From assembly GCA_037367405.1 (NCBI GenBank), contig JAZKJV010000092.1, positions 1,674,001 through 1,738,000 of the forward strand: a stretch of 64,000 nucleotides of DNA, given 5' to 3'. This stretch comes from Ottelia alismoides (Eukaryota; Streptophyta; Magnoliopsida; Alismatales; Hydrocharitaceae). The position numbers were made by a program, and so were the translations under genes. Position 1 is the stretch's first letter. The number at the start of each line of letters is the position of its first letter. Shown piece by piece: positions 48,456-60,654 of the stretch. The notes below the pieces were generated by a model, which did not search any database, was not told where the DNA came from, and was given only the letters and a program-made list of their open reading frames with translations.

Positions 48456-50310
48456 TAGAGATTTTACATCATCGCCGCTAAAATCTTTATCTATTCATAC
48501 CATAACTCATAATCTTCGTAATCATGCTATTATCCTGCTAAACTACACAGTCCATGTAATCTAATTCAAATCTTACACCACAACCCTTGAACAGGGACAT
48601 GTATTAAAAAGAGTAAGATTACAGGGATGGTTGACAACATTATAGATATAAGATTACCGCGATCATTGACTTAATTATAGATTTTAGAGGGATTCACGCA
48701 TAATTATATAACATTTTAGGAGTCAAGATGTAAAGACTTAATTACCGCGATCCTTTTTCAATAAGCTAGCACTTCCTTTTGGAAGCGGCCATTCGTAGTG
48801 ACGGCGAACAAATAGAATAAGAGTGGGGAAACGGAAAAAAAAAATAAATTTAGGTTGATATATTTTCCCTTACTTATAGTCCGTTCTCCTATTTGTTAGC
48901 CTAATTTATGCACGTTAATTGTATTGTTATTTTGATAATAATAAATTTTGTGAGTTCAGATAGTACTGCGGATTTTATAACAACTTCATTCCAAAAATGA
49001 ATCATAAAATATAATATTTATGAAGAAGGGACAAAAGAAGAACCACTCAACCTGATTTAACAAGGATGGGAAAGTTAATCTCAAGAACAAGCAAAATGTT
49101 ATGAACAACTTAAAGAAGAAGAAAGAATACTTTTGTAATATGCAAATGTTAAAGTCTCAAATATTATATTATTTCATGTCACATCTTTGAGCTTGATCAA
49201 TCAACCCATTTCAGCTCATCACTGATCGATCATCCTTATAGATATGTTCAATCACTTTTAGTCTCCAGCTATCTTCTGATCAATCACTTGCCCTGAACTT
49301 GCTGTCTAATTTTTGAACGATCACTTTGATTAACCAAATCAATCAACTTTTGAATTAGTTGATAACGATCATTTAATTAATCGATTACTAACCATAATTG
49401 ATCATCACCTAACCATTCCCATCGGCCACTCTGCTTTAGTTGATTGGTCAACCAGTTGCAAAATCGATTTACTCAAAATTTTGTTTTCGTTGGCTACTTG
49501 ATAAATATATAAACGAGAATCTTCTTTGATAATAGAGCAGTTTTATTTTCCTATTCACATAAAAATACATGGCTACCGGTTGAACATTATTACATACATC
49601 ATACAAAACAGAAAATCCTTCGAGTCTTTCTCTCTCAATGTTTGACACTAACTCGCTCTCTACTCAATATGTCAAACTTGAGAGCATTGTTTTATATGCT
49701 TAATTTGCAATTTCTACATTCGATTATATCATGCATTGTTAGCCTCATTACATTTGTTTGAAGCTTTGTAAATTGTTCTGCAATCAAACAAAACTCGAAA
49801 AGAATCCATGATATGTAATATGTTGATTTCTTGCTGCAACAGTAGTACTCTGAACGTCAAGGACTTTTCATGCCCTAACCATATTTACCAGGAATGCATT
49901 TTAATTAATACAAAGATCCTTTCAAGCTTGAACTCACTCTGAAATTTGTTGGAGCTGATTAAGCCCCAGCTGAGACAAAATCCATTGACTGACAGTTTAC
50001 TTATCCCCTCATCCATAGAGCATCGGTAACTAAAATGGTATATGTCTTCTTCCTTGTTCGGATGATACAACAGTAGGATGGCAACATGAACTATAGTCAG
50101 AACTACGTTTAGGAATTTCAAGGAACTTTAGGATCCTGATAACAAAAAAACGTATCATTTGCTTACAGCAGTTGTCATTTAAATCTCACTATTAACACTT
50201 AATGTATAAGGATGATATAATCAGGATGACATTTAGGTCGCAATTACACTGCATGAAATGACTTCTGCCACAGACGATGCCAATCACAGTTTTCCAGCAA
50301 TAATCAATAT
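48456..50310. other. Intergenic, nothing recognised
   Basis: AT-rich DNA without a supported gene. Bases 49190-49450 are rich in GATCA-type words (TGATCAATCA), but no repeat unit could be fixed. Confidence 0.4.
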
Positions 50311-50550
50311 GACTAACTCAACAGACAAATATTGTAATCCTTCTGCATACAGAAAGCTAGAAAGGCTTTATTTCTCTACATCTGATCATAATCACCTGAT
50401 CAGCATTATTTCTCTGCATATGTATTTTACATGAATCTGACTAAGTCAACAGACAAATACTGTAATTCTTCTGCATACAGAAAGCTAGAAAGGCTTTATT
50501 TCTCTACATCTGATCATAATCACCTGATCAGCATTATTTCTCTGCATATG
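50311..50550. repeat. 112-bp direct tandem duplication
   Basis: Bases 50311-50422 and 50439-50550 are near-identical direct copies (GACTAACTCAACAGACAAAT start, CTCTGCATATG end) separated by 16 bp. The short frames across them are not supported as genes. Confidence 0.88.
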
Positions 50551-51095
50551 ACCATGGGAAATGCTCATCTTCTCACCCTCTACTTAAATCTGGATGGCAA
50601 ATTTTTTACAGAATGTTTATAATCGTATGTTTCAAGTTGATCGCCTTAAAAGCTACTGGTTCCGTTTGACATGTTTCAATGTGAGAAAAATTCCATATCT
50701 ACTTTATGTTTTCTTGATGGCTCGCTTTTGTTGGGGATTTCAGGGTTTGTTTCAGATGTTGGACTGCTGTTTTGAAGCTTTGTTATCACTATTTGCATTG
50801 TCCCCTTTGGTTTTATGGTGTAAATTTGATGTATACCTCAGGTCTCTTGTATGTTTATAACTTTGGATAATTCCTTTCATTCCCCTTCTACCATGTGCTG
50901 TTATATGGCTCATTGTGATGATTTAGTGACAAGATACGACTTCTTGATGAAGTTGCATTTTTCTGACAAAGCAGAATAAGAATAGATGCATTACTAAAAT
51001 ATGAGACATGCCAACACTCAACAGTAGGATAAATAGAACCAAATGGGCAGCCTAGACTGTAACGCACAAGATATCAGATTATTTGGCAGAAAAAC
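50551..51095. other. Intergenic, nothing recognised
   Basis: A frame at 50594-50860 is hydrophobic and lacks any motif or gene context; I treat it as chance. Confidence 0.35.
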
Positions 51096-51405
51096 AGTGG
51101 CGAGTTGGTCTAGAAAATTTGAAACCTGCCAGCTGAACTTCAGCTTGGCAGGATTTGAATTCCAACAACAGGAATCCATGTCCATAGTAACATCAAGGGA
51201 GACCCTTGTCCACCCTAATTAAATCCAACCTGACATGAGATTGTGCATGATCATTTACTGAAATGTTTTTCAATAATAGGGATCTTAGTTATTTGGATCT
51301 AAGCCTGAGAATGGCCAAAAATAGATCCGAACGGAGGCAAAGAATCCATGTAGCCGACCCTACTTAATGTGGGATAAGGCTTTGTTCTTCTTGTTGTTGT
51401 TTTCC
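51096..51405 (+). mobile_element. Au-type SINE tail, possibly with its tRNA-like head
   Basis: The 3' part at 51335-51405 has the Au-SINE signature AATCCATGTAGCCGACCC, then GGGATAAGGCTTTGTT and a (GTT)n end. Upstream, GTGGCGAGTTGGTCTAG near 51100 and GGATTTGAATTCC near 51150 resemble tRNA promoter boxes A and B. The total would be longer than usual for Au, so head and tail may be separate. No clear target duplication. Confidence 0.6.
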
Positions 51406-51935
51406 CAATAATGTTCAGTCCAGTTTCTAGAAGTATACTGATCAGTACACTTATTATCTCGCTTCATAAACACTATCTGTTTTTCTGACAATCTTTATGA
51501 ATGGATGAGAAAATCACTTCTATTACCATGAATTCTAAATGACTAACATCCTACGTACTTCGAAATAAAAAAATAGAAAATGGCATTAACATACTCCTTG
51601 CAGATCATGCATGCAGTAGTATTTTAAGTGATATTTTCTTGAGCGTTGATAAATGTACGGTCTTAAAGTGATTCATGTATATCATCCTTGCAAGCCTACT
51701 TTTCATGAGTTAAACAATCATAAATTATATTCTAAGATCTTACAAGTTGGTATGGAAACCATCAGATATTTATATGGACACCATATCCTTATCCATTTTT
51801 AAATCCAGACATGGATAAGACAAATATTTATGGATACAAAAAAATGCTACACAATACCAGGATAACTGCTAACCTCAAAAAAATTATCACAACAAACCCT
51901 TAAAAGGACAACGTATCACAAGATAGTTCATGAAC
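51406..51935. other. Intergenic, nothing recognised
   Basis: AT-rich, no gene. It ends at the TGAAC target duplication (51931-51935) of the next element. Confidence 0.4.
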
Positions 51936-52503
51936 TGTTAGAAAATCGGAAGCAAGAAAGATAAACATAAAACACCATGATTTTACGTGGAACCCTACTC
52001 CGTGAGGAGCGGGATGAAACCACGGGAGAAGCCCTCAACGGGGCATGTTATGCATTACTTTTCTCAATGAGTACAGGAGGACTGGGGCTCCTTATATAGC
52101 CTCTCCAGAGCCTCCAAGTCCCACCACTAGGCGGTATGGGACTAAACACTGGATGGGGTAACTGGATCTTCTCCATGATCCATTTACCCTGTTACAACTC
52201 AATGGGCGCACACACGAAAATCGGAAGCAAGAAAGATAAACACGGAACACCATGATTTTACATGGAACCCTACTCCGTGAGGAGCGGGATGAAACCATGG
52301 GTAAAGCCCTCAACGGGGCATGTTATGCATTACTTTTCTCAATGAGTACAGGAGGTCTGGGGCTCCTTATATAGCCTCTCCAGAGCCTCCAAGTCCCACC
52401 ACTAGGCGGTATGGGACTAAACACTGGATGGGGTAACTGGATCTTCTCCATGATCCATTTACCTTGTTACAACTCAATGGGCGCACACATGAATACTCCA
52501 ACA
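51936..52503 (-). repeat. 3' LTR (- strand) with internal 275-bp tandem duplication
   Basis: Two 275-bp copies (51941-52215 and 52216-52490) lie head to tail inside this LTR. Without one copy the LTR would be about 293 bp. It carries a CTTATATAG motif and the GGCGGTATGGGACTAAACAC segment in each copy. Confidence 0.88.
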
Positions 52504-53289
52504 CTCCCCCTCAAGCTGGAGCATGCAATGCTCAATTTGGACAAACATAAAGAGACTCAACTTAACGCTACAGGACACTACGGACAATATCAACCCAACG
52601 CGCACATTGCTGCAATCGACGACGTTGCTTCTCATGTCGTGCAGGTGAGGAGGACGAACGGGCTGGAGTGTGAGTCTGCTGAATCTCCTCGTCGGAGAGC
52701 ATGCGCTCTGAACTGCGCCTGTCAGAGTCGCTGCGACTGGAAATGCGTCTCCTCGTCGGAGTACTCTGGGTCTCTCCCATCTGGCTCAGAGAATGGTGCA
52801 CTGCTCTGGTGTACCTATGATACCACATGAAAACCCTTGCCCTCAATGGCATAGGGAATGGTCCTCTGCTCTGGAGTCCCTATGGCTCACATGAAAACTC
52901 TAGCCGAACAACAACAAGAATGATGAGGACCTCGAAATGATGATGGCAACATATGCTCATCTGAAAATGACCGCAAACTCGTGCGTGTCTAAAACTGGAG
53001 ACTCGGAAACAATGATCGTCGAGTCTGAAACAGAACTGTAGAGTTTGATCAACTGGCTGGTCTGGAGATTGGTATCTGAATCTGGATCTGGAATACAAGA
53101 CATGTGACTCTACATATATACTCCCCCTTTCTCCCATACTTGTCGGAAAATGAACATCGACTATGTTGGGAGAAGACAAGATAGAATGGGGAGAAAACAT
53201 AAACTTGCGGCTTTTCCAATTTTTTTTATAAGCCGTCACATTTTTTTTGAAACTTGACCCAAATAGGGTCCAAACAAATGCCGCCATTT

Positions 53290-53500
53290 TTTTTGAAATA
53301 TTGCGGCTCCTTTTTTTTACATCATTTTTTTAACATCACTTTTGCGTACGATTTTTTTTAATGTACGCATCCCTCTTTTTTAAAAAAAATACTCGCGTAC
53401 GGCTTTTTATATGCACGCTCCTCTTTTTTAAAAAAAAATGCGTACGGCTTTTTGCTGTATGTACGCACCTTTTTAAATTCCCTTCTTTTTTTACAGGACC
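53290..53500. repeat. GTACG/poly-T imperfect repeats
   Basis: Three to four imperfect units of GTACGC or GTACGGC followed by CTCTTTTTTAAAAAAAA-like runs, about 50-60 bp each, lie in the interior of the LTR element. The - strand frame across them is repeat-driven and not a gene. Confidence 0.6.
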
Positions 53501-53985
53501 TCTTTTTTTTCTTTCTCATCATCCCTCCTTTTTTTATAACAAATGAGCCGCTGGAGGCACGGGCCTCAGATAACACATCCTTTTTTATATAAAACAAGGC
53601 ACGGCCCACTTGGGACCTTAAGGCCCACTTAAATATCGAAACCCTGCTTAGGGTTCGCCCCTTCGAATGTCGCCTCATGGGATATCTTTTCTGCCCCCCT
53701 TTCGGGGCATCTTCTTCGAGCACCGCCGCCAAGGAGATCGCCAACGCGTGCCGCCCCTCGAAGTAGCGTCGCCTCAGTGCGGAGCGGCAAGAGAGGAGCT
53801 CCACTGCTGGAGCTTGCCGTGGAGGAGAGAGTCGGGCGCGCATAGTCCCTGTGCGCCGCTTGCACGCGAGGGGCGGGAGGGTGCCAAGGTCTGCTGCGAC
53901 TCAGGGATCGGAGGTCTGCTGCGACTGGAGTTGGGAGGAGGCGCGCCGCCTGAAGGGCCTGATGCTCGAACAGGAGCGCCGTTGA

Positions 53986-54394
53986 TAGTGTTATAAAAGT
54001 CCCCCGACTGGCCCGACTAGTAGGTCTAACTAATCTAGTCAGTAGGGTGGCCGACCGAGTACCGACTACTTCCGACTAGGCACAGTAGTCGACCAATTTT
54101 TGCTTGAAGATACCATATTTTTATATGTTTTTGCTTTTTTTTATATTCAAACTTGTTACAATATGCTTAGTGTTTTATTTAAATTCAATTACTTTTTGTA
54201 TTTTATTATGATTGTATAGAAATGTACAAAATCTATGTAAATATATGAATAAAAATGAGTTATATATTTAAGATAATCATAAAATTCAAAGCCGATTAAA
54301 GTCCGACTAAATCCGATTAGTCATCCGACTGCTGATTAATCCTTAGTCAGTGACCGTACCGACCAAGTACCGACTATCGACTTTTACAACCTTG
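53986..54394. mobile_element. hAT-type MITE nested in the LTR element, 409 bp
   Basis: The ends TAGTGTTATAAAAGTC and, inverted, CAAGGTTGTAAAAGTC are flanked by the same 8 bp GCCGTTGA (53978-53985 and 54395-54402). The interior near both ends is rich in CCGACTAG and GTCGACC-type subterminal repeats. No transposase. It must have arrived after the host LTR element formed. Confidence 0.88.
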
Positions 54395-54799
54395 GCCGTT
54401 GATGGTATGTCGCTTGCGATGCGACATCGTGCAAAGGAGGAAGGTCGTGCACGCCATTGCCTGGGATTTCGCCGCGCGAGATGAAGGAACGCATGCGTGA
54501 TGGTGTTTGTGCGGAGGTCCGCCTGGGGAAGCGTGAGGGCTGAGATGCGGCTTCAAGAGTGTTGCTTGGCGCACTGGAGAGACCAGCATGTGCGCGTTGA
54601 AGAACAATCTTTAGGGTTTCAAATAGGAACAATCTTTAGGCGCTGGTGATCTCTGGAATCTTGAAGAACAATATGCACCGTCACGAATTTTAGGGTTTCA
54701 AACAGGAAACCCTAGAATCTTGAACCATAAACAAAACTCCAAGAATAAAATCGAATCTCGAATAATAAAAAAAAACTTAAACATCTCGAGAATCGACCC

Positions 54800-54811
54800 T
54801 CTCTGATACTA
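54800..54811 (-). promoter_or_regulatory. tRNA-iMet-like primer binding site
   Basis: On the - strand TAGTATCAGAGA directly follows the LTR end; 10 of 12 bases match the usual TGGTATCAGAGC. It sets the element's direction. Confidence 0.8.
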
Positions 54812-55003
54812 TGTTAGAAAATCGGAAGCGGAAGCAGAATGATAAAACAGAGCATAATAACAAGAAAGATAAACATGGAACACCATGATTTTATGTGGAA
54901 CCCTAGTGGTATGGGACTAAACACTGGATGGGGTAAATGGATCTTCTCCATGATCCATTTACCCTGTTACAACTCAAAGGGCGCATACACGAATACTCCA
55001 ACA
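54812..55003 (-). repeat. 5' LTR (- strand), internally deleted (192 bp)
   Basis: The outer parts match the other LTR, but about 160 bp are missing between GGAACCCTA and GGTATGGGAC. A short extra stretch near 54829-54862 (CGGAAGCAGAATGATAAAAC) is absent from the other LTR. Confidence 0.85.
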
Positions 55004-55008
55004 TGAAC

Positions 55009-56356
55009 AATATATATTTTACATATTATGCAATTGAGAACCATGTCAATTATGTGCAGCCAAGGGCATTGCAAGTTGAAAGTCTGTAGTTAAAGAAAAT
55101 CTAGGGATACAGATATTGATTTTTAAATATATTAAACCTTTATTACTCATGTATCCAAATCTTATATCAAACGGATAGGGTAACAATAATATATTGGATG
55201 CATGCATATATCTACATTCATTTGCACTTCTTCTTCTAAAGCTTATTTCAAATGTTTCTTGTAAGCACCGAGTATAACTCACACAATAAACTTCAGAAAA
55301 TAGTTCACCCAAAGAAGTCAGCACTGAGTATCACTAGCAAAATGAAAGCTTCGGAAAAGCAGAATACACCACATACAAGAATTACCTTATCCAGGTTGAA
55401 ATCCAGCGACGTGGCATCTCCATAAACTGTGAAAGCAAAGGTGTGAGGTCTAAACTAATTTCTACAAAATGGTTAACATAATCAGAAACTTAGATCAGAA
55501 TGAAGCAGACATTACCCAACAAGTGTTTGGGCAAAATGGAGCATGCAGCAATTCCAATAATTTATCTTCCCAAAACAACACTCTTCAGACAACATTCCTG
55601 AAGGATGATAATGGCGAGTTGTGCAGGAAAAGACCATCTGTCCAGATGCAACCCCCCCCCCCCCCCGGCTAGGGGAAAAAGGAATTGCTGCAGGATATTA
55701 ATACTTATTTTAGGCTTTTCACGTGTTTTTTAAGCCACGTGATGTCTATGAAATGCTGTGCATTGTTTAATATTCATTAAAGTAAAAAAAAAAACAAGGT
55801 AGACTTTCCATAAACAACTCCCACTACAAATACGACACCCGTGATATACAAACTATGTTTTTCACATAGTACATCATGCTCGAGAACCACCGCAATTCCC
55901 TCATTCCAAACGGCCAATAGCACAGCCAATTGCTTAGCCCTGTAATACCATCTTTTTGTGCCTGCTCGTTGACATCGGCTCTTATCAATCTGAAGCTCGC
56001 CAAAAAAAAGTTTGATACGCTCACATCACACATGCAACCTTATCTTCAACAGCATTTTATCTATATGAATCAACTGACAATCCAAAGCCAAATCCCAATC
56101 AATACCATGTCGTGCACCCTTAGCACCTGCCTCCACCTATCCATTCCCAATTATTAACATCATCCACAGGTATAGCACCCCATTAAGTAGCATGATTGGC
56201 AAAGAAAAATCATGCAACCTTATCCATAGCGATCCCGCACCTACGTAGGTCGCCCCATCACAGCACTGTGCCACCATTTCCTACTTGTCATCGCGAGCAT
56301 CGACAAGTGATAACCTCAAAACCTCTCTACCAACACCCCTTTTTGTGCCTGACCAA
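55009..56356. other. Intergenic, nothing recognised
   Basis: AT-rich, with a poly-C run at about 55651-55665. No supported gene. Confidence 0.4.
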
Positions 56357-56559
56357 TAGGGTTGGCTATTGAGTCACGGCTCGATGAGCCAGGCTCGGGC
56401 TCGGCTCGATAAGGGCTTGTGAGCTTGGCTCATTAAGCTATTGAGCCGAGCCCGAGCCAGATTTTTGGGCTCGATAGCTTATCGAGCCGAGCCCGAGCCG
56501 AGCCCTGCTTAGCTCGATAACTCAATAATGGGCTCGATAAGGAATATATATATATATAT

Positions 56560-56950
56560 GAGAAAAGGAATCCTACTCCATGAAGTAGGTAACTTACCTA
56601 CTCCATTTTCTTTTTTTTTTCAAATTTTTTTATTTTTTAAAAAGTGCTTCCATAGATTTTCATAACTATATCCCTCTAATATGTCATTCAACTTTCGTCA
56701 GAAACACAGACTCCTACGGCCTCTATCCAGACAGTCATTTTTTTAACGGTCACAGATTTGTTGTATTTGTCATGTTCTGCATGGAGGCCGTAGGAGTCTC
56801 AGTTTCTGACGAAATTTGAATGGCATATTAGAGGGATATAATTATGAAAATCCATGGAAGCATTTTTCAAAAAAATAAAAAAAACGAAAAAAGAAAAAAG
56901 AAAGTGGAGTAGGTAAGTTACCTACTCCATGGAGTAGGATCCCTTTCCTC
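56560..56950. mobile_element. Foldback element nested in the hAT element, 391 bp
   Basis: Inverted arms of about 180 bp (56560-56745 and 56775-56950) start GAGAAAAGGAATCCTACTCC and, inverted from the right, GAGGAAAGGGATCCTACTCC. Each arm also contains its own near-palindrome TACTCCATGRAGTAGG/TTACCTACTCCA. AT microsatellites border both sides, so the target duplication cannot be read; insertion into a TA repeat is likely. Confidence 0.82.
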
Positions 56951-57230
56951 TCTCTCTCTATATATATATTATATTTGTGAAACTACAATGATTTCTATTT
57001 TTATTTGTATTAGTTTTGCAACATTGTTAATGGTGGATTATGTGTTTATGTTGTTTATGTAACAACAATGTTGGGTGGACTATGTTGTAGACTTGGATTT
57101 TCTACCTTTTATCTATGTTAATCTAGATTATAGTTAGATGTTTAGTATTTTTTTCTTTTTTATTAACAAGCAGAATGTTACAATATATATTATAATTTAA
57201 CTTTTATATACAACTCGGATGGTGGCCTAT

Positions 57231-57272
57231 TGGCAAGGTGGACAATCTTTCAAAAGGTCTCGGGTTCGAGCC
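57231..57272 (+). other. tRNA-like promoter boxes A and B (SINE head?)
   Basis: TGGCAAGGTGG (57231-57241) resembles box A and GGTTCGAGCC (57263-57272) box B, with spacing as in tRNA genes. No complete cloverleaf was built. It may be the head of a SINE or a captured tRNA fragment within the hAT element. Confidence 0.4.
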
Positions 57273-57499
57273 CAGGCAAAACACTTTTTCACCAAAAAAA
57301 CACCTATTTCTTTAACGAGCATGAATAGGCTCGAGCCCAGACCAGGTTCGATAAGAGGCTCGGGCTCGATAAAGGGCTCGGCTCAAGACTTATCGAGCCC
57401 GAGCTGGCTCGATAAGGGCTCGAGCCCACCGAGCCTGAGCCTGAGCCCAACCCTGGCTCGACTCGTTAGGCTCAATAGCCAGCCCTACTGACGAGTCCT

Positions 57500-59400
57500 C
57501 CAGCCATAATCTGAACTCCTCTCCATTTCCAATCTCTCACTTCAAGAATGGTTCACCATGGGTATTAGCCACATCAAAAATCCTTCCAAAATTAAGGCAA
57601 CCCTCCATGACAATTTAACCATCTCCTCTGAGAATAGGTACATACCATAGCACATCTCCAGAACCTTGCCACAGACAACCCCACCCGAGCTTCAAGGTCC
57701 ACTTGGACAATAACGCCTCAAAAATGAATGAAAGGTCCCGATGCCCATTTCCCCGTCCTTTGGTTCAAAAACCTCCTCCTGATTCAATAAACAAGTGTCC
57801 CATCCCCCGTATTCAGTCCCTTGTCCATATGAATACATCTGCATCCCATTAAACATAAAACAAATGCAAGGCTGACAGTATTGACCCTAACAACACAAGG
57901 CAACCACTCCTAAACAATAACTTTGATCTCCAACCCATGAGCCTCTTCTTCACCACCACTCACCAATAGAACCCAAAGTATGGCACAAGCGCACAAAACG
58001 CCCACTCGGTATCAAACGCCCTCTAATACCATTTTGCCTCAAAATCCTCCATCTCAAGACACAAAAATGAATTTCCGACAGTTTACCTCCAGGCTTAAGT
58101 CGAAAATCTCCACTGGCAACCCCATCCGATAAACTTCCTACTCAAGGTGAAACAGATGCCGCCATCAACAAACTGGAGTAATGGTATATACAGCTGGTCC
58201 TGGAATGTGCCAACCCTTTGCAAAGACAGAAAACAACCTAGCACTGCATGCTGAGGGTACAACGAAAGCCGACAAAATAACCATCAAAACCAAATGATAA
58301 TCTTACATCACTCCCCTTGTTGACTGCATCCACCCTCCCTTCAGTTGGGCAATGACCAGTGCAAAAAAGGACAAAGTCATGATGCACCTCTTCATCCAAG
58401 ACAATCATAACACAAAAAGCCCCGCTTCATCAACGTGTTCCAAAGGCTCCAAGCTAGAAACCATCTGAATCTTGGACGTGGAAACAAAATTGTCCTTTAA
58501 AGACATGCCAAAGACAAAACCAAACTGGATGAGACTCACAAGTTCATTCAACACCCCTTAGAATCTCAAGGTTAAAGCCTTTGCCACTATCAAGTACTCC
58601 AATTTGAAAAGCACGCCCGACATGTAGTCCTCAACATGCTCGGGAGTATGCCACTTCGACAAAAGGAACATGAAAAACATGTTAATTCTCTCAAGCAAGA
58701 AGTTCCCATAAGGAACTCGAAAAGTACATGCATAACATTTGCACCCATCAATCCCCATAAATTAATGTAAAAGAAAATCGGACTAGTCGGAGAACACTCT
58801 TGCTTCAAAGTGGACCGCACATCCTCCTCTATGATCAGCACAACTTACCTCCAACAGTCCGGAAGCCAACCTACCACACAACTGCCAAGTAACACATGAC
58901 CATTTCCCCTTGAACTTCCCTAAGTGCCGACCATCACATACCATCTCTCTTCACCACACCACACCTCCTTTATCTCTCTGAAGCTGCTAAGTGAAAGAAG
59001 CAGGTGTTTGTATCCCCTTCTGCTAGTCCAAGTTGATGAGATCTCTACTTCCATTGAACCTCACTCTTTATATCTTCCTCCCTGACCACCTCAAGGTGAG
59101 CACTCCATCTCCTGCAAGGCTGCACAAACAGACCATCCATCATCCGGGGTTCCACTTATTAGGCCACAACTACTTGCAGCACATCCAACCTCCTCCGTTC
59201 ATGAGAATCATTCGTAATTTTCCCAAACTCATTCAAGAAGAACTTGAGGGATTTCACTCTAGATGCCAACATCCTTGTACCTATACTATCAGTCGTGACA
59301 CCAATCCAATGCCCCGTCTCTGGAATCCAGATTTGGTTAACCAAGTACACTCAACCTTGATTTATAACAAAACTTGTAGCAACAGAACTTGGGAACCATG
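57500..59400 (-). pseudogene. LINE (L1-like) ORF2 relic
   Basis: Read on the - strand, the end of the endonuclease-to-RT linker lies at 59350-59159 (S-R-V-K-S-L-K then N-E-F-G-K-I-like). A W-K-x-R-S-x-x-x-x-L-A-E-G-D-T-N-T-x-F-F-H motif lies near 59055-58985, the typical start of plant LINE reverse transcriptase. The RT body further left (58841-57500) is too decayed to follow, with many stops. No poly-A tail or target duplication was found. Confidence 0.6.
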
Positions 59401-60654
59401 GTGGATTTTGCATAGGAAGCAACTAAGTCCAAGTTATTAGGAGGATAATTTAGAGAAACGGAACTTGGGAACATGGTGGCCTTCATGGTTCATGGTAGCC
59501 CAGAGGAAAGCTTCATCAAATTTTACAAGAGACAAATGGACATGGGACATTTACAAGCAAGGCAATTAGCAACAGAATTTAGTTAAGGTTGAAACTAACT
59601 AGCAGAAATAAGATTTTGGCACACAGCAGAACGAGCATGTAAAAGGTTGTCAAGGTTGTACCGTAAAACTATTTGAAAACTTAAAGTGATGTACATCCAA
59701 CAAAGCCATTAACATCCTTCAAATGTCTTGATTTTATCTGCATATTAAAACAGCAACTTTTTTGGCGTGCATATTAAAACAGCAACTTTTTTGTGTGCAT
59801 AATTGTTCTTGAAAAGATATGATGTTAAACAGACCAACATCATATTTTGACAAAAATATATTGCCCCCTTCATCCAGAACCATGGTTTTAAAATCAAGGC
59901 CAACTTCAAAGCCGCCCACCTTTCAACATTTGATCTTCAAATGTTTTTGAGGAATCACACTTAAGTTCCCTGTAAAAATACTTAGGGATGACATGTGCAA
60001 AATTCATAAAACTACATCATTGCATTATTCATGCCTATTTTGATCAAAAACAAGGACCAACAAGAAGGCCTCTCCCAGGCAGCATCAGAAAAAAAATGAA
60101 GATAACAGAAAGGGTGATTAATTCAACCCAAGAAATTAAGTCAAATATGAAGACATTTGAAGGCCCACATATTGACCTACACTTGAAGCAAAAGCATAAA
60201 AAAATTCAAGCAAACGTTGGTCTAAAAAACAAAATAATAAATTGCATTGGCAGTCATCCTGCCTAACACAGATAATGAAGATTTTGCACCTTAAAAGTAC
60301 AAAGAATGAACTCATGACATGGATGTCTAATCTCCATTTCACTCCTAAGGAGTAGCCAGATGATAGATTGTCCATTTCAACATGCTAGCCACTTTGTTCA
60401 AGTGTACACAGGGAACTTTTTACTCCTGATGGCCAAGTTCCATCAAACATTAAACAATGGTCATTTTGCATCAAACCTCACATATCAAACATCTCATTTG
60501 CATGTTTGATGGTTGGAAGGTGTTGCACAGGTTGGTATCATGTGAGCATTTCTCCCCACACTAATCATAATACTCACAGTAGTGGTAGTATTGAGATTAG
60601 GGTGCAAAAGCTTCACAAAAGACAATAGAGAAGCTTTCGATAAGCTATTGGGAT
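59401..60654. other. Intergenic, nothing recognised
   Basis: AT-rich. A 25-bp ATTAAAACAGCAACTTTTTTG-like unit is duplicated near 59744-59790. No supported gene. Confidence 0.4.

Larger units (their letters stand above)
51936..55003 (-). mobile_element. Non-autonomous copia-like LTR element, complete
   Basis: LTR-like ends at 51936-52503 and 54812-55003 are flanked by the same TGAAC (51931-51935 and 55004-55008). On the - strand the upstream LTR starts TGTTGGAGTATTC and ends TTTCTAACA. It is followed at once by TAGTATCAGAGA, close to the tRNA-iMet primer site of copia elements. A polypurine run AGCTTGAGGGGGAG precedes the other LTR. The 2.3 kb interior encodes no gag or pol, so proteins must come from elsewhere. 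It contains a GC-rich part (53640-53980 and 54400-54600) of unknown origin and a nested hAT MITE. Confidence 0.88.
56357..57487. mobile_element. hAT-type element with nested insertions, 1131 bp
   Basis: The left end TAGGGTTGGCTATTGAG and the inverted right end TAGGGCTGGCTATTGAG are terminal inverted repeats. CTGACCAA and CTGACGAG on the two sides match at 6 of 8 bases, a decayed 8-bp duplication. Both ends carry many GGCTCGATAAG- and CTCGGGCTCGG-type subterminal repeats. The interior has no transposase but contains a foldback at 56560-56950 and a tRNA-like piece near 57231. Confidence 0.8.

Noticed and set aside
50594..50860. 88-codon hydrophobic frame
   Set aside because: T-rich DNA gives F/L/V-rich translations by chance; no conserved motif or promoter context.
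53358..53843. 161-codon - strand frame in the small LTR element
   Set aside because: Half of it is translation of A/T runs and GTACG repeats (K/F-rich); no gag or other motif is visible.
55651..55665. Poly-C run
   Set aside because: A simple homopolymer, of no evident function and possibly length-variable through sequencing.
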